NCBI GenBank assembly: GCA_030704615.1
Contig: CM060734.1
Location: 10,728,001 to 10,792,000, forward strand
Length of the DNA stretch: 64,000 bases
Origin: Takakia lepidozioides
Taxonomy: Eukaryota; Streptophyta; Takakiopsida; Takakiales; Takakiaceae
Direction: 5' to 3'
In this document: piece by piece, positions 41,507 through 56,500 of the stretch
Numbering within the stretch: position 1 is the stretch's first letter
Layout of the letters: each line of letters begins with the position of its first letter
Notes under the pieces: generated by a model
Told to the model about the DNA's origin: nothing
Seen by the model: the letters and a program-made list of their open reading frames with translations, nothing else
Database searches by the model: none
Position numbers and translations under genes: made by a program

Positions 41507-44500
41507 CTGCACCACACACCCTTTCTTTTACAAATTGCAGAGGACAATACACCGCATTCAGCAGGTAGCTCCCAACAAGCGTTAGTCATGCCAGTTGTAA
41601 AATACTAATAGGTCTATGTTTCAAGAACTGTGACATTAAAGAAAATCAACCCTTCCATAAGGTTCAAAAGATACTATGCCCACTCCATGTGCAAAACAAG
41701 GCCAGGTCTAGTTCTTTTGACTTCCAATAGGTGCCTTAAACCAGTGCAGAGTAAATCACTCACAAAATCCTTATTAAAAAATATTTTTTCCATAAGGTGG
41801 ATAAGTAGCCAAAGAAACCATCTAAGGTAGGGTTAAAGCCACTTGCCATGACAATGTCATACATGAGCAGGCGTAATCGACTGCCATCTGCTCGACCAAG
41901 AGTGTTAAGGTTATCCCAGTAGTGATCCACACATCGTGCATACTGGACAAGGGGTACGGCAGGGCCCCGCAGAGGGAAAAGATTGTTGCATAGTGTCTCG
42001 CTGTTGCGGAGTGTTGCCCCCTCCCATTCTTTTTTGGGATTCTTGAGAGATGCATCTGCCCGTTTAGCTTCTTGGTGGCACTGGAAGTGGATAACATTGA
42101 AATGGCTGACTGTAGTGTATATCCACTCGCTGCGCCCATGGCTGCTCATGGCCAGTCCCAGGTTGACACGCTTGCTGTAGCAATAGGTCCCTAGCATATC
42201 AGTGGGCCGTAATTTGTATCCCTCCCGACAAACCATGCAGGCAAGCCCGGCCTCCTCTTCCTCCACTTCTTCCAAACCTTCAATATGTGGCTTTGATACA
42301 ACTATACGCTCACCTCCATCTGATCGCACCTCCCGCCGCATTCCCAAGCCCTGCCCATATATAGTCCACATTAACAAGTTTCAAAGGAATGTGATCGCCA
42401 GGAACATTCCAGGTTTGGACGAGCAACCTTACCCTCCTGGACACTAGGGGTCCAATGCATGTGGTTTGATTCATTCAACAGAGAGACATGCTATAAGAAC
42501 TCATACACAACTGAGCAGGATATACAGAAAGTGTGGCACTAATGATGAGGCCACTTCTGTGGTCCTATATACTAGCCAGATTGCTGACTCACACCAGTAT
42601 GGCGCCTGACCTGGAACTGGAGACCAGCATCTAAATATTTACCTCAAGGAGCTCCTCCCGTCGCCGCAGGGCTCGGCGGCGCATCTCATCACGTGTTGCA
42701 TGCCGTAGGTCCACAATCTTGTCAAGCAGGAAGCCCTCCCCCTTCCCCTCTTTATCCGCAAGTGTATCCAACAGGTTTTCAGCCCTTGCCCCTATCCCAT
42801 TCTCTCCAGACACCCCTTCCAGACCATGCAAAAGTGGCAATATCTGTTCCCTTTCTAAACATTGTTGGGTTGAAAGGTGGCCCCTGGAGAGCCCTCTCAA
42901 CATAGATAAAATGATTGGGACAGATGGCATTTCTTGTCCTTGCACCCATTCTGGACTGGCCTTGTGATCCAAGCCCTTATCCCGCATTGGGAACATCTGC
43001 TTCAAATATGTAATTTCAGCTGCACAAAACACATGCAATGCCAACGATATAACACTGCCATATAACAACTACCTCTGATTACAATAAATCCCAACAGTTC
43101 TGCAGTTTGTTTTGGCAAAGCCAGGATAGCCAACAGACCCTGCAGTAATTGGACTACTATGCAAACGGCAGCTAGCTCTTGATAAGATGTTCCACATGGT
43201 ACACATGAACTTATTTTCATCCACCGCATGTAGCTCAAGGGCATCAGCAAGAAGCTCAGAGACTCTCTCGGCAATCTCCTACTACCATCCAAGGAACAGC
43301 TATGCTTTGGCTTGGCCTGGTGACAGATTAATTCCTTATTCACAGGATTTCGTTCTCACACACTGGAAAGATACAGGGATCACTACAGTGAGAATGTGAC
43401 AGACAAAAGCAGGAGTCCCACACACTACAGCATACATCAACCAAGAGCCAGATAATCCTTAAACTAAACAAGAACGTGCCTGACCTATTTGGCTTGAAAA
43501 AATTTCTTTCTGCAAACAGTTGCATTATCAAAACCATTTTCCTGTGCGACCTAGTAGCTCTCTGTTGAACAACCTCTGAGCACCACATCGTTTTTGACGT
43601 CTGTATTACCAGAACCAAGGACCTCATTTCCAATCTTAGAGATGCCACTTAATTATGTTCTAAATATAATGTCTAAGATCATACCTTGAATGATGCCCCG
43701 CTCAAAGATCAGGCTTTTAAGTCTCTCCCCGTTGTGATTCAATTTGATGGATTCTGTGACTCGCACAAAGTTGTCCAGCGCCAACTGGTGCTCAGCTGCT
43801 TGATGTGCCAACCCATCATCCTTAGGATTCTCGCGATGCTGCTTTTGCAGCCGATCATAGGTGTCCCAGTCAAGCAGATACGGCAGAAAATGGTCCACCA
43901 GCACCTCCATAGCTGCTTGCTCTCCATATGTGAGGTAAGGTAGTATGCGTGCAACAGTGTCATTGTTACGCTGCTGCTTGTGGGTCACCCCTTTGGGATG
44001 AGATAGCCTCTCCAGAAACATGTGCACCGCACTTGCAGCCTGGCCCCCTGTGCCATCCCCTGCACTGTCATCACTTTCATTGGCTTCAGACACCAGGCTT
44101 TCAACGATCAATAGAAGTCCTTCAGCTGGCTCAGCTGCATCAGTCAAGAAAGCTCTGCGAGCAGTCTCCAGCAGCACCCCCAAGGCCCCCAAGCGCAGCA
44201 GCGCCTGCCGGTTTGCCCGAATCTTGCAGCAGTACATAAGCAACTTCAGCACCAGCGACAACTCCTCCTGTCCTGACATGATCTCCATGTCACTCAGTTG
44301 CTGCATGAGCCACTCCAAATACTTCTGTCAGTCGTAAATACAGCTACAATAACTGTCTGAAATGAATACCACACGAAAAGCAATCCTGTTGGCCATGTGT
44401 TCCGAACAGGAACCATATTGAAGGCTCACATGGACATTACACACAGAAATTTCCCTTCATGCCTAAATTGGAATATGTAGAGATTACAAATAGCCATCAC

Positions 44501-47500
44501 AGAGGAGGAGGTTGAATGGATTAGATCCACTGTACCTGCACCATGCTCACAATGATTTCCAGACCACCGCTTTCCTGCATCACTCCAGCAATAGAAAATT
44601 CAACCTCCGGGTCTTGTGACTCTTCACGGTCATCTTCCAGCTCTTTGATCATTGGCTCCGTTGCCTCGCCATCCAATCCCTGTCGAGTATATAACAATGA
44701 AACTCATAAAGATACAAAGGAAAGAGGGGAGAGAAGGAGAGGAAAAAGAGAGGAAAAAGAGATGAACAGAGCAACTATACCTGCAATCGGTAAGTGACAG
44801 TCATAGGAGGGCATTCCCTGCCGGGTGTGGCACCAGCTGCAGGCAACAAACTTGTGCCCACAGTGGAAGCTGCCGCCTGGCTGTGTGCCTTTTTCCAGAC
44901 CTGCTCATACACCTGCACCCACAGTTGCAAAAAGTGAGGAAATGCTATCCATGAACCCTGCCAAATCACCATGATACTAATGCACTACTGGCAGTGGATG
45001 GCTGGCTCTGTCAACAGTCAGGCATGCTGGTAATGGTATCATGCTCCAGGCCGAGCTGAGGACACTTCACATCCTTACCTGTGCGACACTGAGATCAAGG
45101 GCGATAATGTTGCCGGCCACAAGCAGCTCCATACCGTAGTCATCCTCCAAGAGACCAAGAAGCTCCAATTGATGGCAAATCTTGTTCTTAACATCACGCA
45201 TGAGAGATCCAATCTCAAGGCTAGAGTAAGGATTTTTGGTCATTGATCCCCGAATAAACTCTTCCTGGGTGTGGGCCTTGTTCAGCACCATCATGTATGC
45301 AGGTTCTGGCTTAGTTGGACAGATTATATTGCACAGCTGCTCGAGTATGAACTGCATAGCCCAGCAACAATACCACAACCATACTTAGAGAGGAAAGTAA
45401 GCAGAATACCTGGAAACCAGAACACAATTGAGTCACATAACAAGAGACTGGATTCCCAGGGCTTCAGTTCAACCCACCAGCAGGTTCTAGTTGGCCAAGG
45501 TGCGCATTGCAGCAAGAAAGTATGTCTACAACTTGTGGCTTGATGTTTACACTGTTTACACTGTGGTTGGGACGTTACATACAAGCCAATCCCTAGCTGG
45601 TGATTCATGAATCCTTGTCCTCAATCCTCAAATTAGGCTTGACTTCAGTTGCAACTAGACACTCATCCACGTAGAGGAGATGCCCTGATATTCTGATAGA
45701 ATGGTTCTGGGCACCATACCACTGGAGTGCGATCCTTCTTGTCTCGACAATGGGCTTGAAGCCCAGATATACATGCACGTATAAAGTGGCGCTTGTTGTC
45801 ATAGCTCTCTTGAAGTAGACTGTCAAGCAATTCTCGTAAGAGGCGACCACAATCACCAATGAGCTTCGTCTTCTGCACGACCAGTCCCCTGATAGCCAAG
45901 AGTGCCTCCAAGACTTGCGCTAGCAACTCCTGTTTCATGAACCTAAAGCACCCACCAAGAGAACCATCACCTCCCTGACCAGTGCTGAATTGATGAACCA
46001 CCAAACAGGGTGGATTTCTCTGAACAAATAATGTCCAACCACCCTCAACTCTCCACACATAAATCTCTACTCAAGCACAAAACTGACCTTGTCATTACAG
46101 TGACAAAAGAACACCATGCACATGGCCTGCAACACAGTAACAGGGTTTCCACCCATGATCCACCTTTGCTAGTAGACTGCTAGAGAATGATGTAATCCCT
46201 TCAAGGGATTATAACATACATGTGTACAAAGCACTAGTCCAAGCATGGATAACATCCTAGGTGCCAGTAAGGGTACCCACCTCGCACGAATGTTGGCCAC
46301 TTGCAGGAACTTGCTGAGCAACTCAATGAGCTTATGAAGAATATAGCCCTGTGAGATATCAGTGTGGGAGCGGCGCTCCTGCGATTCAATGCAGCTCACT
46401 TCATCAGTGATTAACATACATGTGGTGTGCAGAAAACCACGCACGGTGAGGTAGAGGCGAGACTCTTCGGGCTCCACCATTTTGAAAAGCAGCTCAAAGT
46501 AGTCAGCGGCACTCTCACCAGCAGCACGGGTCGCTGGAAGCAGGTTCATCAAAAGATTCAAAAACCGTGAGCGCCGCAAGGGGCTCTGGGCACACAGCAC
46601 TTCAATAAGGCCACACATTTCTAGGCGGATAGCCTGGGAACATGCACTCAGCACCAGCTCATGCACCCATGAGCTCTCTTCAAAGGCTGTAAGCTCATCA
46701 GTGACAGACACCTTGCACGCCTGCCGCTTCCACTTAAGCATGTATTTGAAGGCCAAAAAGTCAGCATGCTTGGGGTGCTTCCTGACCTTTTGTTGCACTG
46801 CAGCTTTATGGGTTTGGGACACCATAAATTGGCGCCTAACAAAATCAACATATGTTGCACCATTTTTCCACTCGATATAGTTCACCAGTGGTGTATCTTG
46901 GCCTCTGGTTTCATGCCCCAGCTCCTTCTCAAACAACCCAAACTGTGATTTTGAGTTGTTAAGTGGATTGGTGCTGGCAACAAAGAGTGCCTTCTTCACA
47001 GTTTCATCAGAGGGAGCTTCTGATCGTGCAGCAGCAGGTGCAGGGGTATCGTTCTCACTGCCACCCGCACCAACGGCATTCTCTGGCTTTGGTGGGGTGC
47101 ATGCTTGTGAGACAATGCGCAAACAAGCCAAAATAATATGCTCCGCTATCACTGGATGGCGAGCTCCCACCTGAAAGCAACAACACAATCTATTAATAGC
47201 TCAAGAAAATTATGACCCTCACAACATCCAGTCAGTATGCAACTCAGTTCTGATTTTGTAGCATACTAACAGCAACTTGTCAGTTCAATGGAAACCTGCC
47301 ACTTCCAAATGGACATCACTTGCCCACCTGTATGGAACGGAACAGAAGTTGGAAAACAACCCGAAGACGGGCTTCCCACAGGTCGTCAGTCAACGAGCAA
47401 GTCTCAGACAACAACTGGAGCTCATCACGTACACATGAAGCAATATCCATGGAACGATGGTGGTCCAAACAGTACATGGTTTTCTGCTTGATAAGGCTGT

Positions 47501-50500
47501 TCAGCTCAGCTACAGCAGCAGCATCACCCTCAGTAAAGGCACATAGGACTGCGCGAGCCTGGATGCGTGCTGCTTTGGGACCCTGGTGAATATTGTTTTC
47601 AAAGAGCTCTCTCAATATCCCTGCAGCTACTAACTGTTGCCGGCACTCTCGCTGTTTGCCAAGTACTTGCAAGCACTCCAAACACTGCCCAACAAAAGTG
47701 TTGGCACAGCCAAAGCAGCGGTTAGTGGGTCGGGGAGACACAAGGGGTGATGTGGACCCTCCAATACGCTTACGCTCTAGATATGTCATCAACACTTGGC
47801 GAAGGCCTTGTAGGCTCTGCACACTCTTGCTCAAAGAGTCAAAGGCCAACTTGCACTTTTCACCATACAAAACCCCAAGGATAGCTATCTTTCTGTTAAT
47901 TTTGAAGGAGGATGACCCAGGCAGAGAGACAATCATCTGCTGCACAGAGTCCTTTTGTTGAGAATCAACCTCTGTCTCCCCAATGCTAGACACAAGTTTT
48001 AGCAATGGCTTCTTGAAACCAAGTAGCTGCTGGTACCGTCTGTGAGCATTTTCAGACTCTGTCTCAATAGCTGCAAGGCCCTTCTTCATATCTTCTTCAT
48101 TTTCCATACAGTCAAAAGTGAAGCTCGGCTTTGCCATGAAGTTAAACTCGAAACGGCCATACTTACTGTAGCCACACTCATTGCAGAGAAATGAATCCAG
48201 ATTTTCATAGTTAATGTTGCGGCACTGCCGACATTGGTATGCATTCTCGTGGCAGTTGCTGCAGATACCATGCTTGTCCGTGACATAGCGGCTGCAGCGG
48301 GGGCACTGCAGTGACTCCAGGGATGATGCTTGTAAATTCTCATAAAAAGAATCCAGCTCAATCATGAAATTGCAGGCAGTGATAGGGATCGGAAACTCCA
48401 CCTTCAACTCAGTCTGGTTAAAAGCCAGGTGGCAGCTTCTGGCCCGCTTCCATAGTGACCAATTGTTTTTCAGTTCTGAAAGATCTGCAACAGCCCGGTT
48501 GTTGTAGTACAGGTTAAGGACTTTAACAGATTTGGAGCGACGTGCATCATGCACATTCATTGTGACACTTTGAATTGTATGGCTCCCAACACACTTCACG
48601 AGGATGCGATTATCCGTGAATTTTGTCTCTGACTTCAGGCTATCCAACTTCATTCGTGTGTAAGGCACTTCTGGACTGCTACAAGCCAAGCAAGGCTCAC
48701 TTTCAAGATAATACCCATCAAACTCCACCAAGCTTGCTAATGTGTTGTAAATTCGGGAATTAGGATGATTGGCCAGTAGCTCATTCTGTGCACACAAGGC
48801 ACCAAAGATGCACTTCACCACATCCCCGGTAAGGCAGTTCTGCACTGTCGCCACTTCATCACTATTATTGATTACACCTGCATCCAGGGTGCCCTTGGCC
48901 AACAGCCATGTCAGCAGATCTGTGTATTCAACTATGTTCTGCCCATACGATGGTAAAACTGGCACCTTGTCCAGTAGCGATGTTAGGAGCAGCACACGAA
49001 ACTGATGCTTTCCATGGTTCCAGGCACCATGGAGTACTGCTTTCGCCTCAACACGCACTGATGTTGCATTCCACGCCAGTAGAAACATGTCTATGAATGT
49101 CCTTAGAAGCTTCCCATCTTCAGTAGCTAGCTGCTCTACTGCAAGCTCCATATCCAAGTGGGCCTTGTCATTTGAACTGTTGATGTCATCACTACCAGAT
49201 CTCTTCTTCTTTCCATCCAAAGTTGGTGTTCCTGCCCTCGTTGAAGCAGCCATGCTCCCAATGCCACCACCACCACCTACCTCAGCAGAGTCACCCAAGG
49301 TTACTCCCTTCACAGTGGAACCCTCTCTGCCTGTGTGAAGAACTAGCATCAAGAGCTTGAGGGTTTGCACCACAGACTCCTCCCCGAAAGAGAAAACCCC
49401 CTTTAACAGAAATTGAACAACATCAATATGCCTGGAGCAATACTTTTGCCAGTTGCGAGGACGAGCTGCTGCTACTTCGGCAATGGCGGACAGGCATTTG
49501 AGCAGCTTTAAACTCCTTTCATATGGCAAAGGTGCCTGGAAACTTCCTGACTTCTGTGCAAGCTTATACACTCGCTTCACCTCTCGGTTGAGCTGCCATA
49601 CATCCCGCACATTGTAGTAGTTGCCTTTGGTCCCACAAATATGCACAAGAAGTCTCCGTGCATACTTCCGAATGAATGTTGTGTGTGGATTGTTGATGTA
49701 GCTGCAGAGCACCTCTTGCCACCCTTCCAGCTTCAAGTCTGCACCACTTGCACCTTTGTACGAGGGCTGCTCTTTCTCCCCCACCCTGTCAGATTTTTCA
49801 GGATGCACCAGGTGGTACGTAAGCCGGAAAGCACTCTCTAGCAAGAGCCTATGGAAGTCCCCGAATAAGTCCCCTCTATGGGCTTTTGCATACGAGTCAG
49901 AGAAAAAAGGGGTAAAACTGCCCGACGCAAACTCCCGTCTGACAGTCAACAGTGCCCCACATGCCGCAGATGTCGAACATGCTGGGCTGACTTCCACACC
50001 CTTAGAAGAGCTCTTGAACACATGCATCAGCTGCTGAACAATATTGGAAAGGTGGGTAATAAGAGGCTGCTGCCGCAATGCAGCACATGCTCTGTCTAGC
50101 TGAGAGCCTCCCTCAGCCCCACCTTGGCCATCACTTGAAGAGGGTGACACTAGCAGTGTGCTGCTTGTGGACACTGTTGGCTCCTGACTAGTTGTGCTAG
50201 GCCTTGCCTGTGATTGGTCAGTACCAGGCTGATGCCACTTGCGCAAAACCAGAGTGAAGAACATGAACACTAGAATGGACACTTCTCCCAGATTTGACCG
50301 CACCTTCGCCGTCAAAGGTATATTGAGATCAAGCTCTTGCAACATCAGCTTGATAAACTGCTCCAGATCCAGACCGCCCCCATTGGGTGAACTATCAACC
50401 AGTGGGCCCGAAGGAGCTGAGGCCAGCCTGTAAAATAATTGCATAACTGGAGCAGCCTGTGCCCCAGAGCTAGTATGCATCCATCCTTGTACATCTATTA

Positions 50501-53500
50501 TGAGTTGCTGCAGAAGTACATAACTGACAGCTCTCTTGGATGCTGAGATAGCCACACCTTTGGGTTCCTCGACCACCATCGTTTGCATTACATCCCTGCT
50601 TGCGCTCGTATCTAAGGATGCAGCTGCACCACTTGCCTGCAAGCTCAGCTCTGTTGCCATCTGCAACAAGCTTTCATCACTCATCTCATCTATTGAGGAA
50701 AAGTGCAACTCGGTGCCATCTCCACCAGTCAAGTCCACTTCAATGGGAAAGGCACACATGGAATGATCCCTACTATGGGGAGGAGGGAGCTGGTCAGCAT
50801 CCATTATTTCATAGCAAGCTTCACACAGATCAAAATCAGGGCAAACATTACAATGCCAGCGTCTTCTCAGAATTGGAACGGTCGAGCAACCATCACAACA
50901 GTACTGTACAGAGGCAGTTCCAGTGTCCTCATCCATCATCACCTGGCCTGCCCCTATATTTCCACTCCCACTGTCCGAAGGAAGCGATGGTGCCCTCAAT
51001 CTTTCTGTTACATCGTCCATGGCTAGCATTGTCTGCTTTGGCAGTGGGACCTGCAGCAGTCGGGCTGAGATGGCCAGACTGAACAACCCACAATCAGATA
51101 ATTTAGATGTTAAGTACAGAATGACATACATGTTGGATGAACGCTGTCACAACTGTCAAATACTGCATAATACAAGCATGAGCCTTGGCGAACCAGGAGC
51201 GTAACTTAGCACTTTGGAGACCTCTGTGCTGAACAACACAAGAGCATCTCCATAACATTCCTCACCAAAGCTTGGAAAAAGGTACAAAGGATAACCTTCT
51301 TGCACTGATCTATGGAAGAGGTACCTGCAGGATGTTCGCACAGGTTCATACGGTGCAAAGAGTAATTTGTGAAGAAGAGCAACTGCTGGTGCAACTGAGG
51401 TCCCTGCGGTCACAGATGCACTGACTTGATGCAGTGTAAGACATTCGGCATAGCCATAGATGATGTCAACCATGGGTATCACAAGATTGTTGATGGTCTG
51501 TGCGTCCAACTGCTCCCTTGACAAAATCTCCCACAGCACTTTCACTAGTCCATCCACTAGTGAAGGACCTGCAAAGTCCAGGACCACAGGCAAATACAAC
51601 AAAGACAACCCTAAAATGTCATATTCCACCTCCTAGCAGCATACATATGGAGGCCCTTAAAAATGATACACAAGAAATATGAACACTCTGCGTACAGAAA
51701 GTACAATTCAAGAGGAGAGAAAGTAATAACAAGACATTGTTTGCGGTAGCCTTGTGGCCATAGACCCCGCACCCAGTTTGGGAACAGAAACTACCTTTGT
51801 GAGGGGCTCACTCCAGTAGTGGGACAACCTTGATATAAACAATTAGTCCGGGCTTTCCGGATTTCCTCTAGAAAGTCCTTCACACAAGCATCAATCTGCT
51901 GTGATTGAGCTGCCCAGCAATCAGACCAACATGTCCAAGGCTTTAGGATTAGCCTCGAGATTTTGAGCGTTGGTGACCAGAGGTGCAGGGACTGTGTTCT
52001 TCATGGTCCTCAAGAGCATCACTCTCAGATGAGAATACCCCGGACATTGTATCAGAAAATGGATTTTGTTTTCAGGCCACCCGCATATCGGGCAGTGACG
52101 ATCTCCCTTCCCTCTCTGCATCTGTTTATTGTTCAAAGGCAGACTCCCCACCTTGAGCTTAAATTTCAGTCGAGTGCTGAGGGTAGGTGGGCCCTTCAAA
52201 TCATCCTTAATGTCCTCACCCATCTCACAAACTGGTTTCAGGGATATGCCTAACTTCATTTTGTTCGGACATTCTTTGTGCTTCTGACATGACCTTAGAC
52301 ACTTGAGCCTCCCAAGTCAGCTTCATCTAGCAGGGTCAGTTCTTCCTGCGTAATATTCAGGTACTCAACCTCCTCTGCCCTTTTCCACCAGGACTTAGCC
52401 TGTTTAATAGGACAGTCTTTCTTCCAAGAAATAGATCATCTTTTCCAAGAAATTAATCATCTTCGGGTATCTGGTCTTAGGCGTGCAGTTCAACTGACCC
52501 CACCATCTGACCTTAAGCTCATCACGTCGAGAGCTCAAGGGCGATGAACCAAACTCACCACGAATAGCCACGTTAGCTGTTCTAGAGCACTCTGAGTATC
52601 CTCAGCAAGGTGGAATGATGACGGTTCAAGACCAGTGCTGATTGAGGTCACAGCACTGGCACCGGTCAGCGTCGTCCCGCAGCTGAGGCATGTGGACCAC
52701 CTCAGCCTCATTACTACATGCTTGGCCTGCCACTACAGCCGGTCAGACAAGCTTGCATGACTTGGAAAGCACCCCTGTTGAATGGAAGGGTGAGCACACC
52801 TTCCTGTGTTGACGAGGCACAGGTTCCAAATTGACATTGTAAGACCCTAAGTCCATTGTCCTGTCTCATCCATTGGGTGTGACAGCAGACTCAGGAGGAG
52901 CCAAGGCATTCATTTGAAATGGAAAGTGCGGTATCATGTCCTTTGGGCACAGGCCCTAATGCTTTGCCATCTATTCCTATTTGGTGGCCATTTGAACTGT
53001 GAGGCAAATGTATCCTAGCTCGAGAATAGTCCTCTCATTCATCTCTGACATGACCCTATTTTCTTATCAGTTCCTTCTTCGAGCAGACCTATGTTGTCAT
53101 GCCTTTTGTACGCCTTCCCTGAACCAATCCGTGTCACTCTCCACCCTGCAGTTTTGGCTATCGATATACATCAAAGGAGAGGGAAGTATGCATGAAGTTG
53201 AATAGTTTGTGCACTGCGGACTTGCTGAACTGAGACCAGTCAATGGTAAAGAGCTGAGAGACAATGACCCCTTACCAGTGACCTATGTGTTTCCCCTTCC
53301 CTTCCAAAGGAGAAAAAGGAGACTTTAAGCAGAGCCTTGGTTATTACTGGAGCCAAAGTGAAGTGCAGTAGACATGGAGGCATACCATTGTGTTCAAGAA
53401 AGCTCGCCAAATTGGATTGACGGTGCAGAGAAATTTTCCTCACAGCACACATCTGGGCCACAAACTCCTGAACCAGCCAGGATGTCGCAGACCCACCCGC

Positions 53501-56500
53501 ACCTATCTTTGACGCGAGGAGTGGACATGAACGAGTTACTCCAGTCAATCGCATACTATCCTTGGCCTGCAAGCAACCAGAAGTTTTAAAGCATGGATCT
53601 GCTAGCATGACTGTTAGTTCAGTACCTTGCAGTTGAATATCTAGAAAAAAGCTGTTTTGATCAGAGAGTTGCCACAAACAGACAAACATAGTGGAAAGTT
53701 TTACTATAGTCAGCAGCCTGGAAGCGCCTTACTTTCAGTTGAGCACGCCTCACCAAACGGAGACTTGCTCAAATGATAACCAAATTGCAGCGATTTTAGT
53801 GTACAGCTTCTGAATCATATAGCTGAACAGAGAAACTGCAGTGTAACAGTAACACGGCTAGCGAAAGTCAATCGAAACGGTAATCAGCTTCACCAGAGAT
53901 ATAGACAGGCTTTCCTACATGCAGTCAAAGGCAAGATCCTTTCCATCATTCAGACATAAACAAAGAAGGCTGATGATGCAAACCTGATTATAGGCATCCT
54001 TTATTGGATACAAAGCATGCAGAACATGCCTGGCCGAAGACTGCAATAGAGGCTGCCTATCACTCTCAAACACAATTTCCAGTACAGGCAGGCACTTCCT
54101 TCTGCTCTTCTCTAGCCTGTTGTCAACAATATCACAAGCCAATTGTGCTCTGGAAGCCAAGTAGTAACCATGTAGAATGCACAGATTGTCAGAAAAGATC
54201 TGTTCCAAAGCAGAGGCAGTCCGCATCAACTTGTACTTGGCACGGCTTGTGCTAGAGCCGGGAAACATTGAGCTCCCATGCCCTGGAGACTCCAAATCCA
54301 ATACAGCATCAAGCTTCTCCTTCCACCCAAAATCATCCTTGGACCGCCCATAAATCTCAAGGCAATCCACCCTTGGCAGGGATGAGCCATTGAAGGTGGG
54401 CCCCACAGTGAGGGTGAACTCCTCATCAGCGACTAAAGCTTCTGCATTGGTGAAGGGAATATCATACCAGCAGCGCACACCCTCCTCTAGTCTTAAGGAC
54501 CTCTGAAAGATGCGCAGTTCTGATGGAATATGACTTGCTGATGTGTTGCCCACATGCACCCTGCAACCCATCATCACGAGCTCTGGATTGGAGTTGAAGA
54601 CAAGAATCTGCAAATGCCAAACTGCCACAACCCATCAGCCTCACCTGGTGCAATCTCATCTGTGAACAAAGCTAACAATGTACAAAAGCAACCAGAATAG
54701 GAGGCGAAAACCACCTTTTCTCTGGAACTGCACACAAGACCAATAATCATTTTCAACATCATTAAGAGACAACAGCTGGACAACAACACTGCACAAAACA
54801 TGGAAGTACTTGCATCTGCAAATACAGCAGCTTTCACAGTGTATGCCAACCAGCTCAGCCCCATGAATGGCCCCCTCCTCCCTCAATGGCCCAGATTCTA
54901 AGGCACACGTCTCAGCTAATAAGCAGCGTTAGTTCATCGGCCCAGGTCCATGACTTGGACAGCACAAACCCATGGTCTTACAGCCTGTGCAGGATTGCTA
55001 CATCAAGTGGGGCCATCAAGCTTCTCTCAAAGGGTATTTGTCGGACAGTGCAGGAAGATGAGGTCTCAACTCGTGTACCACCACCAGTTGAGATTCGCTC
55101 TATGGCTCTCCAAGACTTAGGAAAATTTGGTGAAGTACATAGAGTAATCTCAGACCGTTACATCTATTTCAAATTTGACGATTTAAAATATTTCAACCAT
55201 TCGTCTGGACATGTGTAGACATGCAGTCATTTGCATTTCTATATACTAGAGTATGGAATCAGAGTCACAGTCACAATCACAGTGTCATCTATTCATAACT
55301 TCATCCCTTCCAACATTTAAACATTCATCCATTCTACTATTTGACACATGTATATATCTTGTAGGGGATCAAAATCTGTCACCGCTCCACAAACCACTTG
55401 AAATGGTCAGTTTCAGCTTGACAGTAGACAGACATTGACAGACAGAGATGAAGAGAGGCCAGAAACATACTTCAAAACAGTTAGCCTCACACAAGGAATT
55501 CACTTTAAGACAGTCAGATGTTGCCAACTATGGTCAAACTGACTTAAGACTAATGGAAAGACTGGCCTGCATAACTATTTCAGGCTACAGTGACATTGCA
55601 GAGATATCACAGTACCTTAAAACCAGAGGAGCTGGGGCCCTCAAGAAAACCATCATCGGAGGCTAGGCTCAATTTAACACCCTCCGAATCACTGTTGCGC
55701 AAAATGTCACCCCCCAGCTTTACATCAGCTGTGATGCATGTAGTCTTCTCGAAAAAATCTAATGGAAACACAGGGGCTGCATCACCACTGCTGATCCGGC
55801 TGCCCAGCAGGACCGCTCCTAGCTTCTTCACCTGCTCCACCTCTAGGCTAGCACTTTGCTTCTGAATGTCTACCCCGCTGAGTCCATGCATGGAGTCTGG
55901 GAGCATTACAGAGAAAGAAAATACTTGCAGGCTTCCATCATCATGTAATACTAGCACACTGTTCCTTTCCTTGGTCATTGGACGGTATGCAGCAACTCCA
56001 TCAACGCGCAAGGACGATGAGTTCCCATTCATCCGTAAAGGTTGTGAATGTGTCTCAATGTTGCCAATTTGCAGAGCAACAGCACAGTTAGACCTCTGAC
56101 TGGACAGGCACACAAAAAGGCCACTGCCCTCAAACATCTCCTTCCAGTGATGCAGTCCTGCGGGCTTTGTCTTGCCATCATGTTCTACTTCCACCACACT
56201 TGCAACCTCTGCAATCCCTGTGAAGTCAGTGTTCAACCGTGCAATTAAGGATAAGCTGGCAGAGTAAGATAGAAATAGCAGCTTATAGGCTGCACAGAAA
56301 TGCAATGATATTCCTTTCTCTGACTTGTAGCTTTCAGGCAGTTGAATGTTCTCTGTCAAAATGCGGGCACCAGAATCACCTCCTGTTATACGTTGACTGT
56401 AGAGAACCCCTTGCTGAGAGAGGACAAGAGCCATCAGTTGCCCTTGGCCTGCAGACAGAAGAGTTGCATCTGCAATAGAATCCTCCAATACTGTAAAATA

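Noticed and set aside
41843-41858. GT donors near the hemi-RING exon end (GTCATG and GTGGCT)
   Set aside because: The first removes two conserved residues and the second breaks the frame with the next exon; the GC donor fits both.
47316-51131. Numerous plus-strand open frames across the BIG gene (40.6-62.3 kb)
   Set aside because: They lie antisense to conserved BIG exons, are short, and have no domains; they are by-products of the exon composition.
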